A stretch of DNA of 62,909 bases from Deltaproteobacteria bacterium. Lineage in GTDB: Bacteria > BMS3Abin14. The notes under the pieces are model-generated. The model searched no databases and was not told the origin of the DNA. It saw nothing but the letters and a program-made list of their open reading frames with translations. The DNA is taken from positions 1-62,909 of the forward strand of contig JAADHJ010000050.1 of assembly GCA_013151915.1 (NCBI GenBank). Direction: 5' to 3'. Made by a program: the position numbers and the translations under genes. This document shows, in pieces, positions 41,559 through 49,592 of this stretch; the first letter of the stretch is position 1; each line of letters opens with the position of its first letter.

Positions 41559-42575
41559 ATGACTGATTTGAAAACATATTTCCATCTCTTTACGCTGATT
41601 GGACTGGCGCTGATGAGCTCATCCTGTTCCAGCCCTTTTGAGACAGGTGTACTGGCTGCGATGCCCGTTAATGGAGAGCCATCGGTGTCTGACTGGTCGA
41701 GGGCCGTGCCCCTGGATTTCGTGGTCTGGATGGGAAACGTCCACGAGCCGCCCGATGTCGTCGCCCTGGACAGCGAGACCAGCCATCGGTCCACCGCCCA
41801 ATGCCATCATGGGCCTTCTTCGTCCGAACCGGTGCCTGTCCGCCTCCAGGCCCTTTACTCGCCCTCGGAGATTTTCATCCTGGCCCAGTGGAGAGACCCT
41901 ACCCTGGACGAAGGTGTAGGCAGCTGGGAAATGGGAGATGGCGGCTGGGCCGTCAACCCCGATGCGGATGACGGGATCGCCTTTTTATGGGGGCAGCCCG
42001 GAGATTCGGGTTTTCGGTGTCAGAACACGTGCCACATGGTGGATGTGGATGTTTACGATGGCGGTACGCAGATCCGAATGAAGATGAAAAATCCCGGGAA
42101 AGGGATCCTCGACCTGTGGAGATGGAGGGCCGGAGTGACAGCCCCCTTCGGAGCCGCAGATGACATGCTTATTGACCACGACGGAAAACGGGGCGACGAA
42201 GGCCAGATCATTCCTGCCGTAAACAGGAATGAAGGGGAAAACGGGCCGGCCGACGGGGTGGACTGGTCATCCGGCATACCCACGGCCCCCTATTTTCTGA
42301 TAACGGCTCCCACCGGCAAGGAGGCCGATGTCCACGCCGTATCAGGCTGGAAAAACGGGAAATGGCGTGTGCTGTTTCGCCGAAGCCTGGCCACAGGGGA
42401 TTCCGGCGACCGTGTTTTTACCCCAGGTGTGAAGATCCCTTTCAGCCTCAGTGTCTTTGACAATACATGGAGGGAACATCATGTCGTTCGTGAAGTACTT
42501 GCCCTGGAGTTGGAAAAAGGATTCAGGGCAGTTGGAGTATACGGGAGGGGTCTCTATGAACCGCTGGATTTTTAG
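41559..42575 (+). CDS. Ethylbenzene-dehydrogenase-gamma-like haem lipoprotein
   Basis: The 338-residue protein has a signal ending LALMSSSC (lipobox-like) and then the fold of the haem-binding EB_dh domain: VRLQALYSPSEIFILAQWRDPTLDE, a DDGIAFLW stretch and EGKDAD-like loops, with RMKMKNPGKGILDLWRW and a C-terminal IPFSLSVFDNTWREHH. It has one unusual cysteine motif, CQNTCH (CX3CH), and CHHG near residue 75. Such domains bind b- or c-type haem and pass electrons. The ATG at 41559 gives the cleanest signal; GTG at 41541 is also in frame. It is the first gene after the sigma-54 promoter. The next gene starts inside its end. Confidence 0.75.
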   Translation: MTDLKTYFHLFTLIGLALMSSSCSSPFETGVLAAMPVNGEPSVSDWSRAVPLDFVVWMGNVHEPPDVVALDSETSHRSTAQCHHGPSSSEPVPVRLQALYSPSEIFILAQWRDPTLDEGVGSWEMGDGGWAVNPDADDGIAFLWGQPGDSGFRCQNTCHMVDVDVYDGGTQIRMKMKNPGKGILDLWRWRAGVTAPFGAADDMLIDHDGKRGDEGQIIPAVNRNEGENGPADGVDWSSGIPTAPYFLITAPTGKEADVHAVSGWKNGKWRVLFRRSLATGDSGDRVFTPGVKIPFSLSVFDNTWREHHVVREVLALELEKGFRAVGVYGRGLYEPLDF

Positions 42576-43317
42576 ACGGCTCATATCCGTTATTCCCCTG
42601 ATGGCTATGATGGCCGTCGTTCTTCTCCTCATTTCCGGCTGTTCCGAAAAGGAGAAGGACAAGCCGTCCACCGTTTCCGGGACTGTGACGGTTCCCCTGA
42701 GCGAAGCGCGCCTCTATATCTATGGCGAGGGAGAGGATATCTTTGCGCCGGCCATGGTTATCTCGGAGCCCACGGGCCCGGACGGCGCGTTTTCCCTGGC
42801 CCTTTTCCCGGGGCGGTACGTCGGTGTTGTAAGGAAAAGGGAGTCGGGAGAGAGCGCCGGGCCCGTGAGGATAGGTGATTACAAAAGCCGGCCCGTTTCC
42901 TTCGAGGTGAAGGCCGGAACGCCGTTAACCCTGAATTTTTCCGCTGTCGTCAAGGTGGCTAATGAGAAAGCGTTTCCCTCCCTGCAGGCCAAGGGAAATA
43001 CCGGGGTCGAGGGCACGGTTTACGATGCCGATGGCAATCCCGCGGTGGGTGTACGGGTGCATGTCTATGACCATATTCAGATGTCCGAGCGTCCCAAGTA
43101 CGTAAGCGAGAAGACCGGCCCGAATGGCCGGTATCTTGTGAAGGTCCGGCATGGCGGCACCTACTATCTGGCGGCACGGGATCGGTTCGGTGGACCTCCA
43201 CAGCTTGGCGACCTGTACGGGCGATACGATGAGGGAACCGTCGATCCATCCGGGGTAGTGGTTCATAAGGGGGAGATCACCCAGGGCATCGATATCATTG
43301 TCCACAAGGTGTGGTGA
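42556..43317 (+). CDS. Cna-B-like lipoprotein (paralogue 6)
   Basis: The 253-residue lipoprotein has a signal ending LLLISGC|SE and two Cna-B-like domains. The first opens STVSGTVTVPLSEARLYIYG with PGRYVGVVRKRESG and GPVRIGDYKSRPV; the second opens EGTVYDADGNPAVGVRVHVY with TYYLAARDRFGGPPQLGDLYG. It ends DIIVHKVW, the tail shared with paralogues at 23027 and 28513. The ATG at 42556 follows GGGAGGGG and overlaps the haem-protein gene by twenty bases; the longer in-frame start at 42451 lies inside that gene. Its stop overlaps the HEAT-repeat lipoprotein start. Confidence 0.82.
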   Translation: MNRWIFRRLISVIPLMAMMAVVLLLISGCSEKEKDKPSTVSGTVTVPLSEARLYIYGEGEDIFAPAMVISEPTGPDGAFSLALFPGRYVGVVRKRESGESAGPVRIGDYKSRPVSFEVKAGTPLTLNFSAVVKVANEKAFPSLQAKGNTGVEGTVYDADGNPAVGVRVHVYDHIQMSERPKYVSEKTGPNGRYLVKVRHGGTYYLAARDRFGGPPQLGDLYGRYDEGTVDPSGVVVHKGEITQGIDIIVHKVW

Positions 43318-44210
43318 TGATGAGACCCTTAGTTCTGGTCCTCATCGCTTTTCTGACGGTCGCATGTTCCGCCGGGGATGAGGGCGTTGACGCCCTGGCC
43401 CGTAACGCGGCCCATGGAGACCGCGGAGCGGCCAAAAGGCTTGTCCTGGCCATGGGGGACCGGACCCGGGAAAGGTCCCTGGATGCATATAAGTCGGTGG
43501 TGTCCGTCGGGAATGTCGTGATTCCCTACCTGTACAAGGGGTTGGCATCGGATGATCAGGATCTTTTCGAGGCCTGCGCGGCGGCCCTGGGGAATATCGG
43601 TTCCACGGACAGCCTTCCGGCGCTGAAGACAGCGCTTGGCCGGAAGGGCATGAGACGGTACGCGGTCGCTTGGGCCCTCGGAGAGATCGGCGACCCCTCT
43701 GTCACCGTGCTTCTGGTCCGCTCCCTGGCTACCGGCGATGTGGTCCTGAGGAAGGCCGCTGTCCGAGCGCTGGTTCGGCTGGGCCCATCCGTCGGCCCCC
43801 AAGTGCTTGAGATGCTTGAACGGTCGGACGATCCGAAGGCGCGTAGGGCGGCCATACGGGTCCTGGGCGAGATAAAGGAACAGGCCGCCGTACCGCTGCT
43901 GACGGAGGTGGAGGGGATCAACAGGGATGCCGCGGTCTGGGCGCTGGGGCGTATCGGGAATCCGCAGGCCCTCCAACCCCTTCTGAAGGACCTTTCCGAC
44001 GAAAGGTGGTCGGTGCGTCGGCAGGCCGCCCAGGCACTGGGGAACCTGGAGGACGCCGGTGCGGTGCCGGCCCTCCGGCGAACTCTCGACGATCCCGAGG
44101 CGGTTGTGAGGGAGTGGGCTGCAAGGTCATTGGAGACCCTTACGGGAAAGCGGGTCCTCTACAGGGACGAGGATGGCCAAATTGTCCCACCTTACAACCT
44201 GTATCATTAA
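43317..44210 (+). CDS. HEAT-repeat lipoprotein
   Basis: The 297-residue lipoprotein has a signal ending FLTVAC|SA. Seven or so HEAT/PBS-lyase-like helical repeats follow, with the core VPALxxAL-D----VR--AA-ALG-I (for example PALKTALGRKGMRRYAVAWALGEIG, split here: PALKTALGR, RRYAVAWALGEIG, and PVRRQAAQALGNLEDAGAV-type). Such solenoids bind partner proteins and occur in cytochrome and phycobilin loci. The ATG at 43317 overlaps the previous stop by one base; a second ATG follows at 43320. The stop lies at the edge of repeat R7. Confidence 0.85.
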   Translation: MMRPLVLVLIAFLTVACSAGDEGVDALARNAAHGDRGAAKRLVLAMGDRTRERSLDAYKSVVSVGNVVIPYLYKGLASDDQDLFEACAAALGNIGSTDSLPALKTALGRKGMRRYAVAWALGEIGDPSVTVLLVRSLATGDVVLRKAAVRALVRLGPSVGPQVLEMLERSDDPKARRAAIRVLGEIKEQAAVPLLTEVEGINRDAAVWALGRIGNPQALQPLLKDLSDERWSVRRQAAQALGNLEDAGAVPALRRTLDDPEAVVREWAARSLETLTGKRVLYRDEDGQIVPPYNLYH

Positions 44211-44343
44211 TGACTTCGCGAGAAGTCTTCAACGCGCCCACTTAAGAGCGCTCAAATCGAAGATTTGTGAGGAAAGTGAAAATGACATTTTTCGCTTTCC
44301 GTGGAGTAAAAAGCCATAGATGGATTTTTTACGACCCTATCAA
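44207..44343 (-). repeat. Stacked-hairpin interspersed element, copy R7
   Basis: This full copy is reversed, with AATGACTTCGCGAGAAGTCTT (one mismatch in the inverted repeat), GCGCCC/GAGCGC, AAATC/GATTT, GGAAAG/CTTTCC and AAAAAG/TTTTTT. It overlaps the stop of the HEAT gene. A longer reading frame runs through it into the next gene, but that extension is repeat-derived. Confidence 0.85.
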
Positions 44344-44356
44344 AGTTAAAAGGAAG

Positions 44357-45898
44357 ATGATGTCGGGTATCTCCCCCCGTTTTTTAAAGAGCATTGCTTT
44401 CTGGACAGTCCTCAGGGGCGTCTTCCTGGTGGTCTTTGCGGGAATGGTTGCGGTCACCTGGGGACGTTGGGGGATCGACGGCATCGATGTTCCGGATCCA
44501 CTCATGTATACAAATGTCGGCAATCTACTCTTCTGGGCGGTTTGGCTGATGGGGCTTGTGGTCCTGGTTCCCCTTTTCGGGAGGCTATGGTGCGGTGTCT
44601 GCCCCCTTGGTTTCCTCAACGAAATTGCATCAAGATGGGGCCTTTCCAGACCGTTCCCCAGACCCCTGAAGAATGACTATTCCAAGGCCGTCCTGCTGCT
44701 GGCCACCTTGCTGCTTATGGGGCTTTTCCGTTTGCACCATTATCCCGGCGCCACGGCTGTTTACCTGGCCGCATGGGGTCTTCTCGCCGTGCTCCTCGGC
44801 CTGGTATTCTCCGGCAGGTCCCTTTGTTCATACGTGTGTCCGATCGGGGGAATGCTCGGCCTCTATTCCAGAATGGCTCCCCTGGAGGTTACCATCAGGA
44901 ATAGGGGCATTTGCGAGGATTGCGAGAGCAAGGACTGCGTCAGGGGGAGCGACGTGTGGATAAGATTGGCCCTGGGCAGGGTCCGCTCGGTCTTCCGCCT
45001 GCGTCATCACCCCTGCCCGGTCAACCTTTCGGTCTGGGACATGAAGGGAACAGGAAGGTGCCTGGGGTGTTTTAATTGCCTGCGAGCCTGTCCCTACGAT
45101 AACGTTCAGCTTTCATTGCGGGCTCCCCTCGCGCCGCTATGGGTGGAAAGATATCCCCGCTACTCGGAAACCGCCCTGGCAGCTGTGCTTCTGGGGTTTC
45201 TGCTCCTGAGCTACAGCCGTTTCTGGCCGGGGCTGGGGTCCGTCCTGGCCTTTCCGGCGAGCGCCCTCGTCCCTGTGGTCGGCACAGGCGCCGGGCGGGT
45301 CCTCTATCTGGTCTGGGTCGGGTTTCTGCTCCCGACGTTACTCATCTTTGCGCCTTCCATATCAGTTCAGGCGACCCGGGCCGTCTCAGCCGGGGGAGCG
45401 GCGTTTGGAACCTGGTTGAATTCGGAGAAGGCGTCCTCATCCATAAGGTTCTGGATTGCCCCGCGGGTTAGGGAGACCCTCTCTGAAAACGGGGAAGGGG
45501 ATGAGGCCGTTGTGGAGGAGACCGACACCCTCAGAGGGCTGTCGGCCGCCTGTCTTCCAATCCTGATCCCGCTTATCTTTAGTGGACACCTGGTGCTGGC
45601 ATTGGTCAAGCTCAACGCTAAGCTGGGCTACCTGCCCCTCGGGATGGCGGATCCGGTGGGGATCCAGTCCTACCTTGCCATTGAGGAACTGGAGTTGTTA
45701 TCCAGGCCGGGACTTATCCTGTCCATACCCGTTTTAAGATGGATCACCGGGATGGTCATGGTGGGAGGGATCGCCCTCTCCCTTGTGGCGGCGGCCAGGA
45801 TAAGCAGAAGAGAGGAGATCCCTTTCCTTCCCTATGCGGTGCAGATCGGTCTTGTCGGGTTATGCTTCGCCGGGGGGCTGTATAAGTGGCTCTTTTAA
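44357..45898 (+). CDS. NapH-like 4Fe-4S membrane protein
   Basis: The 513-residue protein has about ten transmembrane segments. Its N-terminal half carries CGVCPLGFLNEIASRWG and CSYVCPIGGMLGLYSR, the CxxCP/CxxxCP motifs of NapH/NosR-type redox proteins, then CEDCESKDC and a ferredoxin cluster, CLGCFNCLRACPYDN. The C-terminal half (after residue 300) is mostly hydrophobic and unlike NapH. It should move electrons across or within the inner membrane. The start ATG 44357 is preferred: the ORF upstream of it is encoded by repeat R7, and AAAAGGAAG lies just before. The end overlaps the next gene by 13 bases. Confidence 0.82.
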   Translation: MMSGISPRFLKSIAFWTVLRGVFLVVFAGMVAVTWGRWGIDGIDVPDPLMYTNVGNLLFWAVWLMGLVVLVPLFGRLWCGVCPLGFLNEIASRWGLSRPFPRPLKNDYSKAVLLLATLLLMGLFRLHHYPGATAVYLAAWGLLAVLLGLVFSGRSLCSYVCPIGGMLGLYSRMAPLEVTIRNRGICEDCESKDCVRGSDVWIRLALGRVRSVFRLRHHPCPVNLSVWDMKGTGRCLGCFNCLRACPYDNVQLSLRAPLAPLWVERYPRYSETALAAVLLGFLLLSYSRFWPGLGSVLAFPASALVPVVGTGAGRVLYLVWVGFLLPTLLIFAPSISVQATRAVSAGGAAFGTWLNSEKASSSIRFWIAPRVRETLSENGEGDEAVVEETDTLRGLSAACLPILIPLIFSGHLVLALVKLNAKLGYLPLGMADPVGIQSYLAIEELELLSRPGLILSIPVLRWITGMVMVGGIALSLVAAARISRREEIPFLPYAVQIGLVGLCFAGGLYKWLF

Positions 45899-46392
45899 GA
45901 CTATTCCTGGGCCTGTGCCTCCTGTTGGGCTGGCCTTCCCCCGTCTCGGCTCATACGGGCAGGAGTATCACCTTCCTCTGTCCGGCGGGGACGCTTAATG
46001 AGGTTGCCGCAAATATGGTGGCCGCCTACATGGGAGAGCAGATGGCCAGAAACGTCAAAGTGGTAAGACACGATGGGACGGTCCGGTGTCTTAACGGGAT
46101 ACGCGATCATGAGGCACCCATCGCCCTTGTTCCAGAGGACCAATGGCCGGGGGACGATGAGGCCGTGGTCCAGGTGGGTGGTTCCCTGCGGGTGGCCGGA
46201 ACCGATTTTGTTCTCGTAATGGGAAAGGATGCGGCCAGACAGCTCCAGTTCAGCCTGGTACCCCGGTATATGTCCCGGCTTGCGAAGGTATTACCGGGGA
46301 TGGACATGTTTCCGGGCCTGGAAAAGGTCAGGAAGGGAGAAGGGGCCCGGAAGGTGGCCCTGGACCTGCTCAGAAAGGCGGATGTGTTATGA
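45886..46392 (+). CDS. Small periplasmic protein, solute-binding-like
   Basis: The 168-residue protein has a signal peptide ending SPVSAH and a compact fold: SITFLCPAGTLNEVAANMVAAYM, then VKVVRHDGTVRCLNGI, APIALVPEDQWPGD, and a C-terminal helix LEKVRKGEGARKVALDLLRKADVL. The pattern (hydrophobic strand, long helix, strand, VP-D) resembles half of an OpuAC/PBP domain, like the protein at 34048. The family is uncertain. The start is GTG at 45886, inside the end of the previous gene. The stop overlaps the PhnD-like gene (ATGA). Confidence 0.5.
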   Translation: MALLRLFLGLCLLLGWPSPVSAHTGRSITFLCPAGTLNEVAANMVAAYMGEQMARNVKVVRHDGTVRCLNGIRDHEAPIALVPEDQWPGDDEAVVQVGGSLRVAGTDFVLVMGKDAARQLQFSLVPRYMSRLAKVLPGMDMFPGLEKVRKGEGARKVALDLLRKADVL

Positions 46393-47336
46393 GGATATGG
46401 ACGGGCGGGACAATCCGCTCTCTGACAGCTTTCGGGGTACTCTGGTTTCTGGTGTTTCTTCCCTCGTGCCAGAGAGCCGGCAGGGAGGACGATACCCTGA
46501 AAACCGTGTCGGCAGGACCTGTCTATCGCATCGGCTACATGATATGCGACGGTCTTGACGAGGCGAAAAAACGTTTCGAACCGCTGACGAAATATCTTTC
46601 CAAGACCACGGGGATAAAATTCACCTCCGTATATCTTAACACGTACGATGTGCCGGAGGCCTTCGAGAAGGGAGAACTGGATATCACGCATACCAACTCT
46701 CTCCTGTACGTAATGATGGCGGAGAAAGGCCTGATCCCCCTGGTCGGGGAGCGGAGAGGTAGTATGGGCTTTCGTTCCGCCGGGGGCATCGCCGTAAGAT
46801 CCGACAGCCCCATCAAAACGCTCGCGGATCTGAAGGGTAAGAGGATGGTGTTCGGTCCCATGTTCGCTCCCACCGGCTACCTGTCCCAGTACGACATGCT
46901 GCTGGAGGCGGGTATTGATCCCGAACTGGATCTGGAGTATTACGCCATCCCCTGGGGGGCCTACAAACATGAAAAGGTCATCTACGGGGTCTGGATGGGA
47001 GCCTACGATGCGGCAGCCGTTCCCATGCTGGACATGGAGATCATGGAACGGGAGAACAAGATAGGCAAGGGGGACCTGCGGGTGATTGCTCAGAACGATC
47101 CAATCCCCTACTGTGTTTTCGGGGTCGCTCCCAAGGTTCCAGGCGAGGTGGTCGCGGCGGTGAGGTCGGCCCTTTTGAACCTCACCCGGGAGGCGACAAT
47201 CCCCATTGACGGGGAGGTGCTTTCGGTGCTGCGAGCGGCGAAGGTGGACGGCTTTGTGCCCATCGAGGATGCCGATTTCAACCGGGTGCGGGAAATGGCG
47301 AAGAAAGCCAATATGCCCCCATATCAGACGTACTGA
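46389..47336 (+). CDS. PhnD-like solute-binding lipoprotein
   Basis: The 315-residue lipoprotein has a signal ending VFLPSC|QR and the type-2 periplasmic-binding fold of PhnD/phosphate-phosphite-phosphonate receptors: YRIGYMICDGLDEAKKRFEP, then TGIKFTSVYLNTYDVPEAFEKG, DSPIKTLADLKGKRMVFGP and NDPIPYCVFGVAPKVPG. The signature TGYLSQYDMLLEAG follows. No phosphonate ABC transporter genes are near, so it probably serves as a receptor for another uptake or sensing system. The ATG overlaps the previous stop by four bases. The gene ends before a repeat remnant and heptamer tract H4. Confidence 0.85.
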   Translation: MRIWTGGTIRSLTAFGVLWFLVFLPSCQRAGREDDTLKTVSAGPVYRIGYMICDGLDEAKKRFEPLTKYLSKTTGIKFTSVYLNTYDVPEAFEKGELDITHTNSLLYVMMAEKGLIPLVGERRGSMGFRSAGGIAVRSDSPIKTLADLKGKRMVFGPMFAPTGYLSQYDMLLEAGIDPELDLEYYAIPWGAYKHEKVIYGVWMGAYDAAAVPMLDMEIMERENKIGKGDLRVIAQNDPIPYCVFGVAPKVPGEVVAAVRSALLNLTREATIPIDGEVLSVLRAAKVDGFVPIEDADFNRVREMAKKANMPPYQTY

Positions 47337-47347
47337 GATGTCCAATG

Positions 47348-47363
47348 TTGATGACTTCGCTGC
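47348..47363 (-). repeat. Stacked-hairpin element remnant R8
   Basis: Only the first arm survives: TTGATGACTTCGCTGC, followed by unrelated sequence. It is directly upstream of heptamer array H4. Confidence 0.5.
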
Positions 47364-47381
47364 ACGTTGGTCCCGTTTTTT

Positions 47382-47416
47382 CTCTGGCCTCTGGACTCTG
47401 GCCTCTGGACTCTGGA
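47382..47416 (+). repeat. Heptamer array H4
   Basis: Five units: CTCTGGC, CTCTGGA, CTCTGGC, CTCTGGA, CTCTGGA. A degenerate tail (CCTGAAGCATGAAGCCTGAA) runs into the start of the next gene, whose ATG is embedded in it. Confidence 0.8.
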
Positions 47417-47438
47417 CGGTCCCTTTGGAACCTGAAGC

Positions 47439-47984
47439 ATGAAGCCTGAAACTGATTTCGGCAAATATTCCGGCAGAATGGCCGAGGTGGGGATGCTTGT
47501 CATCGCCCTCGCCCTGGTATTTCAGGCTGTCACCGGACCCGCGGTGGGTACGGGTGGCATGGAGGGTATCGCCCGTTCGGTGGAAAGGCCTGTTCTGCCT
47601 GGGGAGGCCCAGGCATTTGCCCGGGGCATAAAGGAGGCGAGACTCCTTGTCGACGGCAACGGGAATCCTGCCGCCGTTCTTGCGGAACTACAGAAACAGT
47701 ACCCAGGACGCCACGAGGTCTGGGCACTGTCAGCACGATTCCAGGAAAACATGGGCGATGATCGGGAGGCTTTGATGGATTACGCAAGGGCCGTCCGCCT
47801 GAAAGGCGACTATCTCGATGAGGGTTCGCCCCTTTACCTTGGCGGACGGATCAAGAGCCTTGTCAAACGGACCTTCTCGAATTTGTCAAAGAAGAAAAAG
47901 CAGGAGGGGCTCGCCGGCGATGAAAAGGAACTGCTCAAAGTGGTTTATTTCCTCCGGCGGCGCATTGCGGGGGGGTGCGAATGA
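47439..47984 (+). CDS. Membrane-anchored TPR-like small protein
   Basis: The 181-residue protein has one hydrophobic segment (about residues 13-32) and a helical body with TPR-like spacing (AVLAELQKQYPGRHEVWALSARFQENMGDDREALMDYARAVRL, cited in parts: AVLAELQKQYPG, EVWALSARFQEN). The last 50 residues are Lys-rich. I do not recognise a family. Its stop overlaps the YedE gene (ATGA at 47981-47984), so the two are co-translated. The ATG lies in a repeat-derived tail without a good ribosome binding site, so the true start could differ. Confidence 0.55.
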   Translation: MKPETDFGKYSGRMAEVGMLVIALALVFQAVTGPAVGTGGMEGIARSVERPVLPGEAQAFARGIKEARLLVDGNGNPAAVLAELQKQYPGRHEVWALSARFQENMGDDREALMDYARAVRLKGDYLDEGSPLYLGGRIKSLVKRTFSNLSKKKKQEGLAGDEKELLKVVYFLRRRIAGGCE

Positions 47985-49075
47985 GGTGGCCCAGGGGCGA
48001 TGCCCCGGTCATTATCCTGAGCGGCCTCAGCCTGGGGTTTTTGGGGGCTGCCCTCGCTTTTTGGGGTAATCCGGCCAACTCCGGAATCTGCATCTCCTGT
48101 TTCATGGAAAATCTTGCCGGCGCCCTTCATCTTCACGATGACGCCCGCATGGCCTACCTCAGGCCGGAACTGGTAGGATTCGTCGGCGGGTCTTTGATGA
48201 TGGCCTTTGCCGGCAGGGAATTCCGTTCCCGATCGGGAAAGATCCCCCTTCTTGGATTTGTCATGGGGATATTTCTTATCGTCGGTTCCTCCGTCTTCAT
48301 GGGTTGTCCCATTAAGATGATGCTGCGCCTTGGCGCAGGAGACCTGACGGCAGTGGCAGGTTTTCTGGGGCTGGCGGCCGGCGTCTGGGCAGGGGTATTT
48401 TTTCTGCGGGCGGGTCTTGATCTCGGAGGTGTGTCTCCCTCACGGGTGCCCTTTCAGGGGCTCCTTCTTCCCGGACTTTTCATCATCGTGCTGGCCGTCC
48501 CCTTCGTTTTCCCGGGTTCATTGGCATCGAGCGTGACAGGGCCCGGCGCACGCCACGCCCCCCTGGCTGTGTCCCTGGCGGCCGGTGTCGTCATTGGGGC
48601 GCTGGCACAACGATCACGGTTTTGTGTGACGGGGAGTTTTTCCAACCTGTACCTCGCCCGCGACATGGGCCTTATGCGCGGTCTTCTGGCGCTCCTGGTC
48701 TCCGCTGTGGGGTTGAACCTGGCACTTGGGATGTTTCATCTGGGGATGCTGGATCAGCCAGGTTCCCATCCGGACCATTTCTGGAACTTTTTGAGCATGG
48801 GTATGGTGGGCCTCGGCTCCGTCATGGTGGGGGGCTGCCCCTTCCGGCAGCTTATTCTCTCCGGGGAGGGATCCGTGGATGCGGCGGTCGTTACGCTCGG
48901 CATGCTGACGGGTGGGGGGATCGTTCATCAGTGGGGCATCGCCAGTACATCGGCCGGGCCCACGCCGGCCGGGAAGGCTGCGGTGCTGCTGGGCCTGTTC
49001 TTCTGTCTCGCCATAGCCCGGTTCTATGGATCAGGGGAGGTGGGAATGAATAAGGGCGTAGGGGCGCATCGATGA
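47981..49075 (+). CDS. YedE-family transporter (predicted selenium transporter)
   Basis: The 364-residue membrane protein has about ten transmembrane helices in two YeeE/YedE-type halves. Signature segments are CISCFMENLAGALHLHDDAR, VGSSVFMGCPIKMMLRLGAGD, the SRFCVTGSFSNLYLARDMG loop and GGCPFRQLILSGEGS. The Cys residues in MGCP and GGCP lie where these transporters coordinate thiosulphate- or selenium-type substrates. The DUF3343 protein at 52997, a separate selenium/sulphur-carrier-like gene, supports the selenium version. The start ATG overlaps the previous stop by four bases. Confidence 0.85.
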   Translation: MRWPRGDAPVIILSGLSLGFLGAALAFWGNPANSGICISCFMENLAGALHLHDDARMAYLRPELVGFVGGSLMMAFAGREFRSRSGKIPLLGFVMGIFLIVGSSVFMGCPIKMMLRLGAGDLTAVAGFLGLAAGVWAGVFFLRAGLDLGGVSPSRVPFQGLLLPGLFIIVLAVPFVFPGSLASSVTGPGARHAPLAVSLAAGVVIGALAQRSRFCVTGSFSNLYLARDMGLMRGLLALLVSAVGLNLALGMFHLGMLDQPGSHPDHFWNFLSMGMVGLGSVMVGGCPFRQLILSGEGSVDAAVVTLGMLTGGGIVHQWGIASTSAGPTPAGKAAVLLGLFFCLAIARFYGSGEVGMNKGVGAHR

Positions 49076-49133
49076 GTGAGCGAGAGGGCGTAGTATCGAG
49101 GTATCTGGAACCCAAGGTCCAACGTGATAGACT

Positions 49134-49189
49134 AGTCCAGAGTCCAGAGTCCAGAGTCCAGAGTCCAGAGTCCAGAGTCCGGAGTCCAG
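49134..49189 (-). repeat. Heptamer array H5 (AGTCCAG x8)
   Basis: Eight seven-base units, seven exact AGTCCAG and one AGTCCGG. It is the most uniform array in the window, in the opposite orientation to H1, H2, H4 and H7. It is preceded by GGTCCAACGTGATA, a sequence also seen before H6. Confidence 0.92.
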
Positions 49190-49226
49190 AGAGGAGAAAG
49201 GCGGCCGCGGGGGACGAAAGGGCGGT

Positions 49227-49592
49227 ATGAAAGTGGGAGGTTATCATAAATTGGGTAAATTAATGCGAAATCCATCCGTGAACTGGAGGGTTGAGACCCA
49301 TCGTGAGGAGAAGGCCCTTGAGATACTTCTGGACCCGGAAAGGGAGGGGGAGGACGGCGAAGCCGGCACGGTCGGTACGGTCACCCTTCTTAGCGATGGC
49401 GTCATGCACCAGCTTAACCTTATAGGTGGAGAGATCTGGAAGCTGTGCGACGGCAGTCGCGATCGGAATGGCATCCTCGATTCTCTCCTGCAGATCTTCG
49501 CGGCCGACAGGCAGACCGTAAAGGAAGACCTGGACGAATTTCTGAGCGACATGATCAACAGGGGACTGATCCATGAATGTGAAGAGAGATAG
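49227..49592 (+). CDS. GeoRSP-type PqqD-family peptide chaperone
   Basis: The 121-residue protein ends with a PqqD-like RRE domain: LLSDGVMHQLNLIGGEIWKLCDG, then DSLLQIFAADRQTVKEDLDEFLSDMINRGLI. RRE domains hold RiPP precursor leader peptides for radical SAM enzymes. A PqqD protein, a radical SAM/SPASM protein and a SPASM-only protein in this order define the GeoRSP system, for which no substrate is established. The first 12 residues lie in a GC-rich leader; MRNPSVNW at 49263 is an alternative start. It overlaps the radical SAM gene. Confidence 0.82.
   Translation: MKVGGYHKLGKLMRNPSVNWRVETHREEKALEILLDPEREGEDGEAGTVGTVTLLSDGVMHQLNLIGGEIWKLCDGSRDRNGILDSLLQIFAADRQTVKEDLDEFLSDMINRGLIHECEER

Noticed and set aside
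44267-44356. Upstream extension of the NapH-like gene
   Set aside because: Encoded by hairpin element R7; residues have no family match, and the ATG at 44357 has a ribosome binding site.
46107-47345. Minus-strand 412-residue frame
   Set aside because: Antisense to the PhnD-like and binding-like genes, which have clear family motifs and signal peptides; no homology-like pattern on the minus strand.
49134-49189. Possible CRISPR array
   Set aside because: Units are seven bases with no spacers, so this is a simple tandem repeat.
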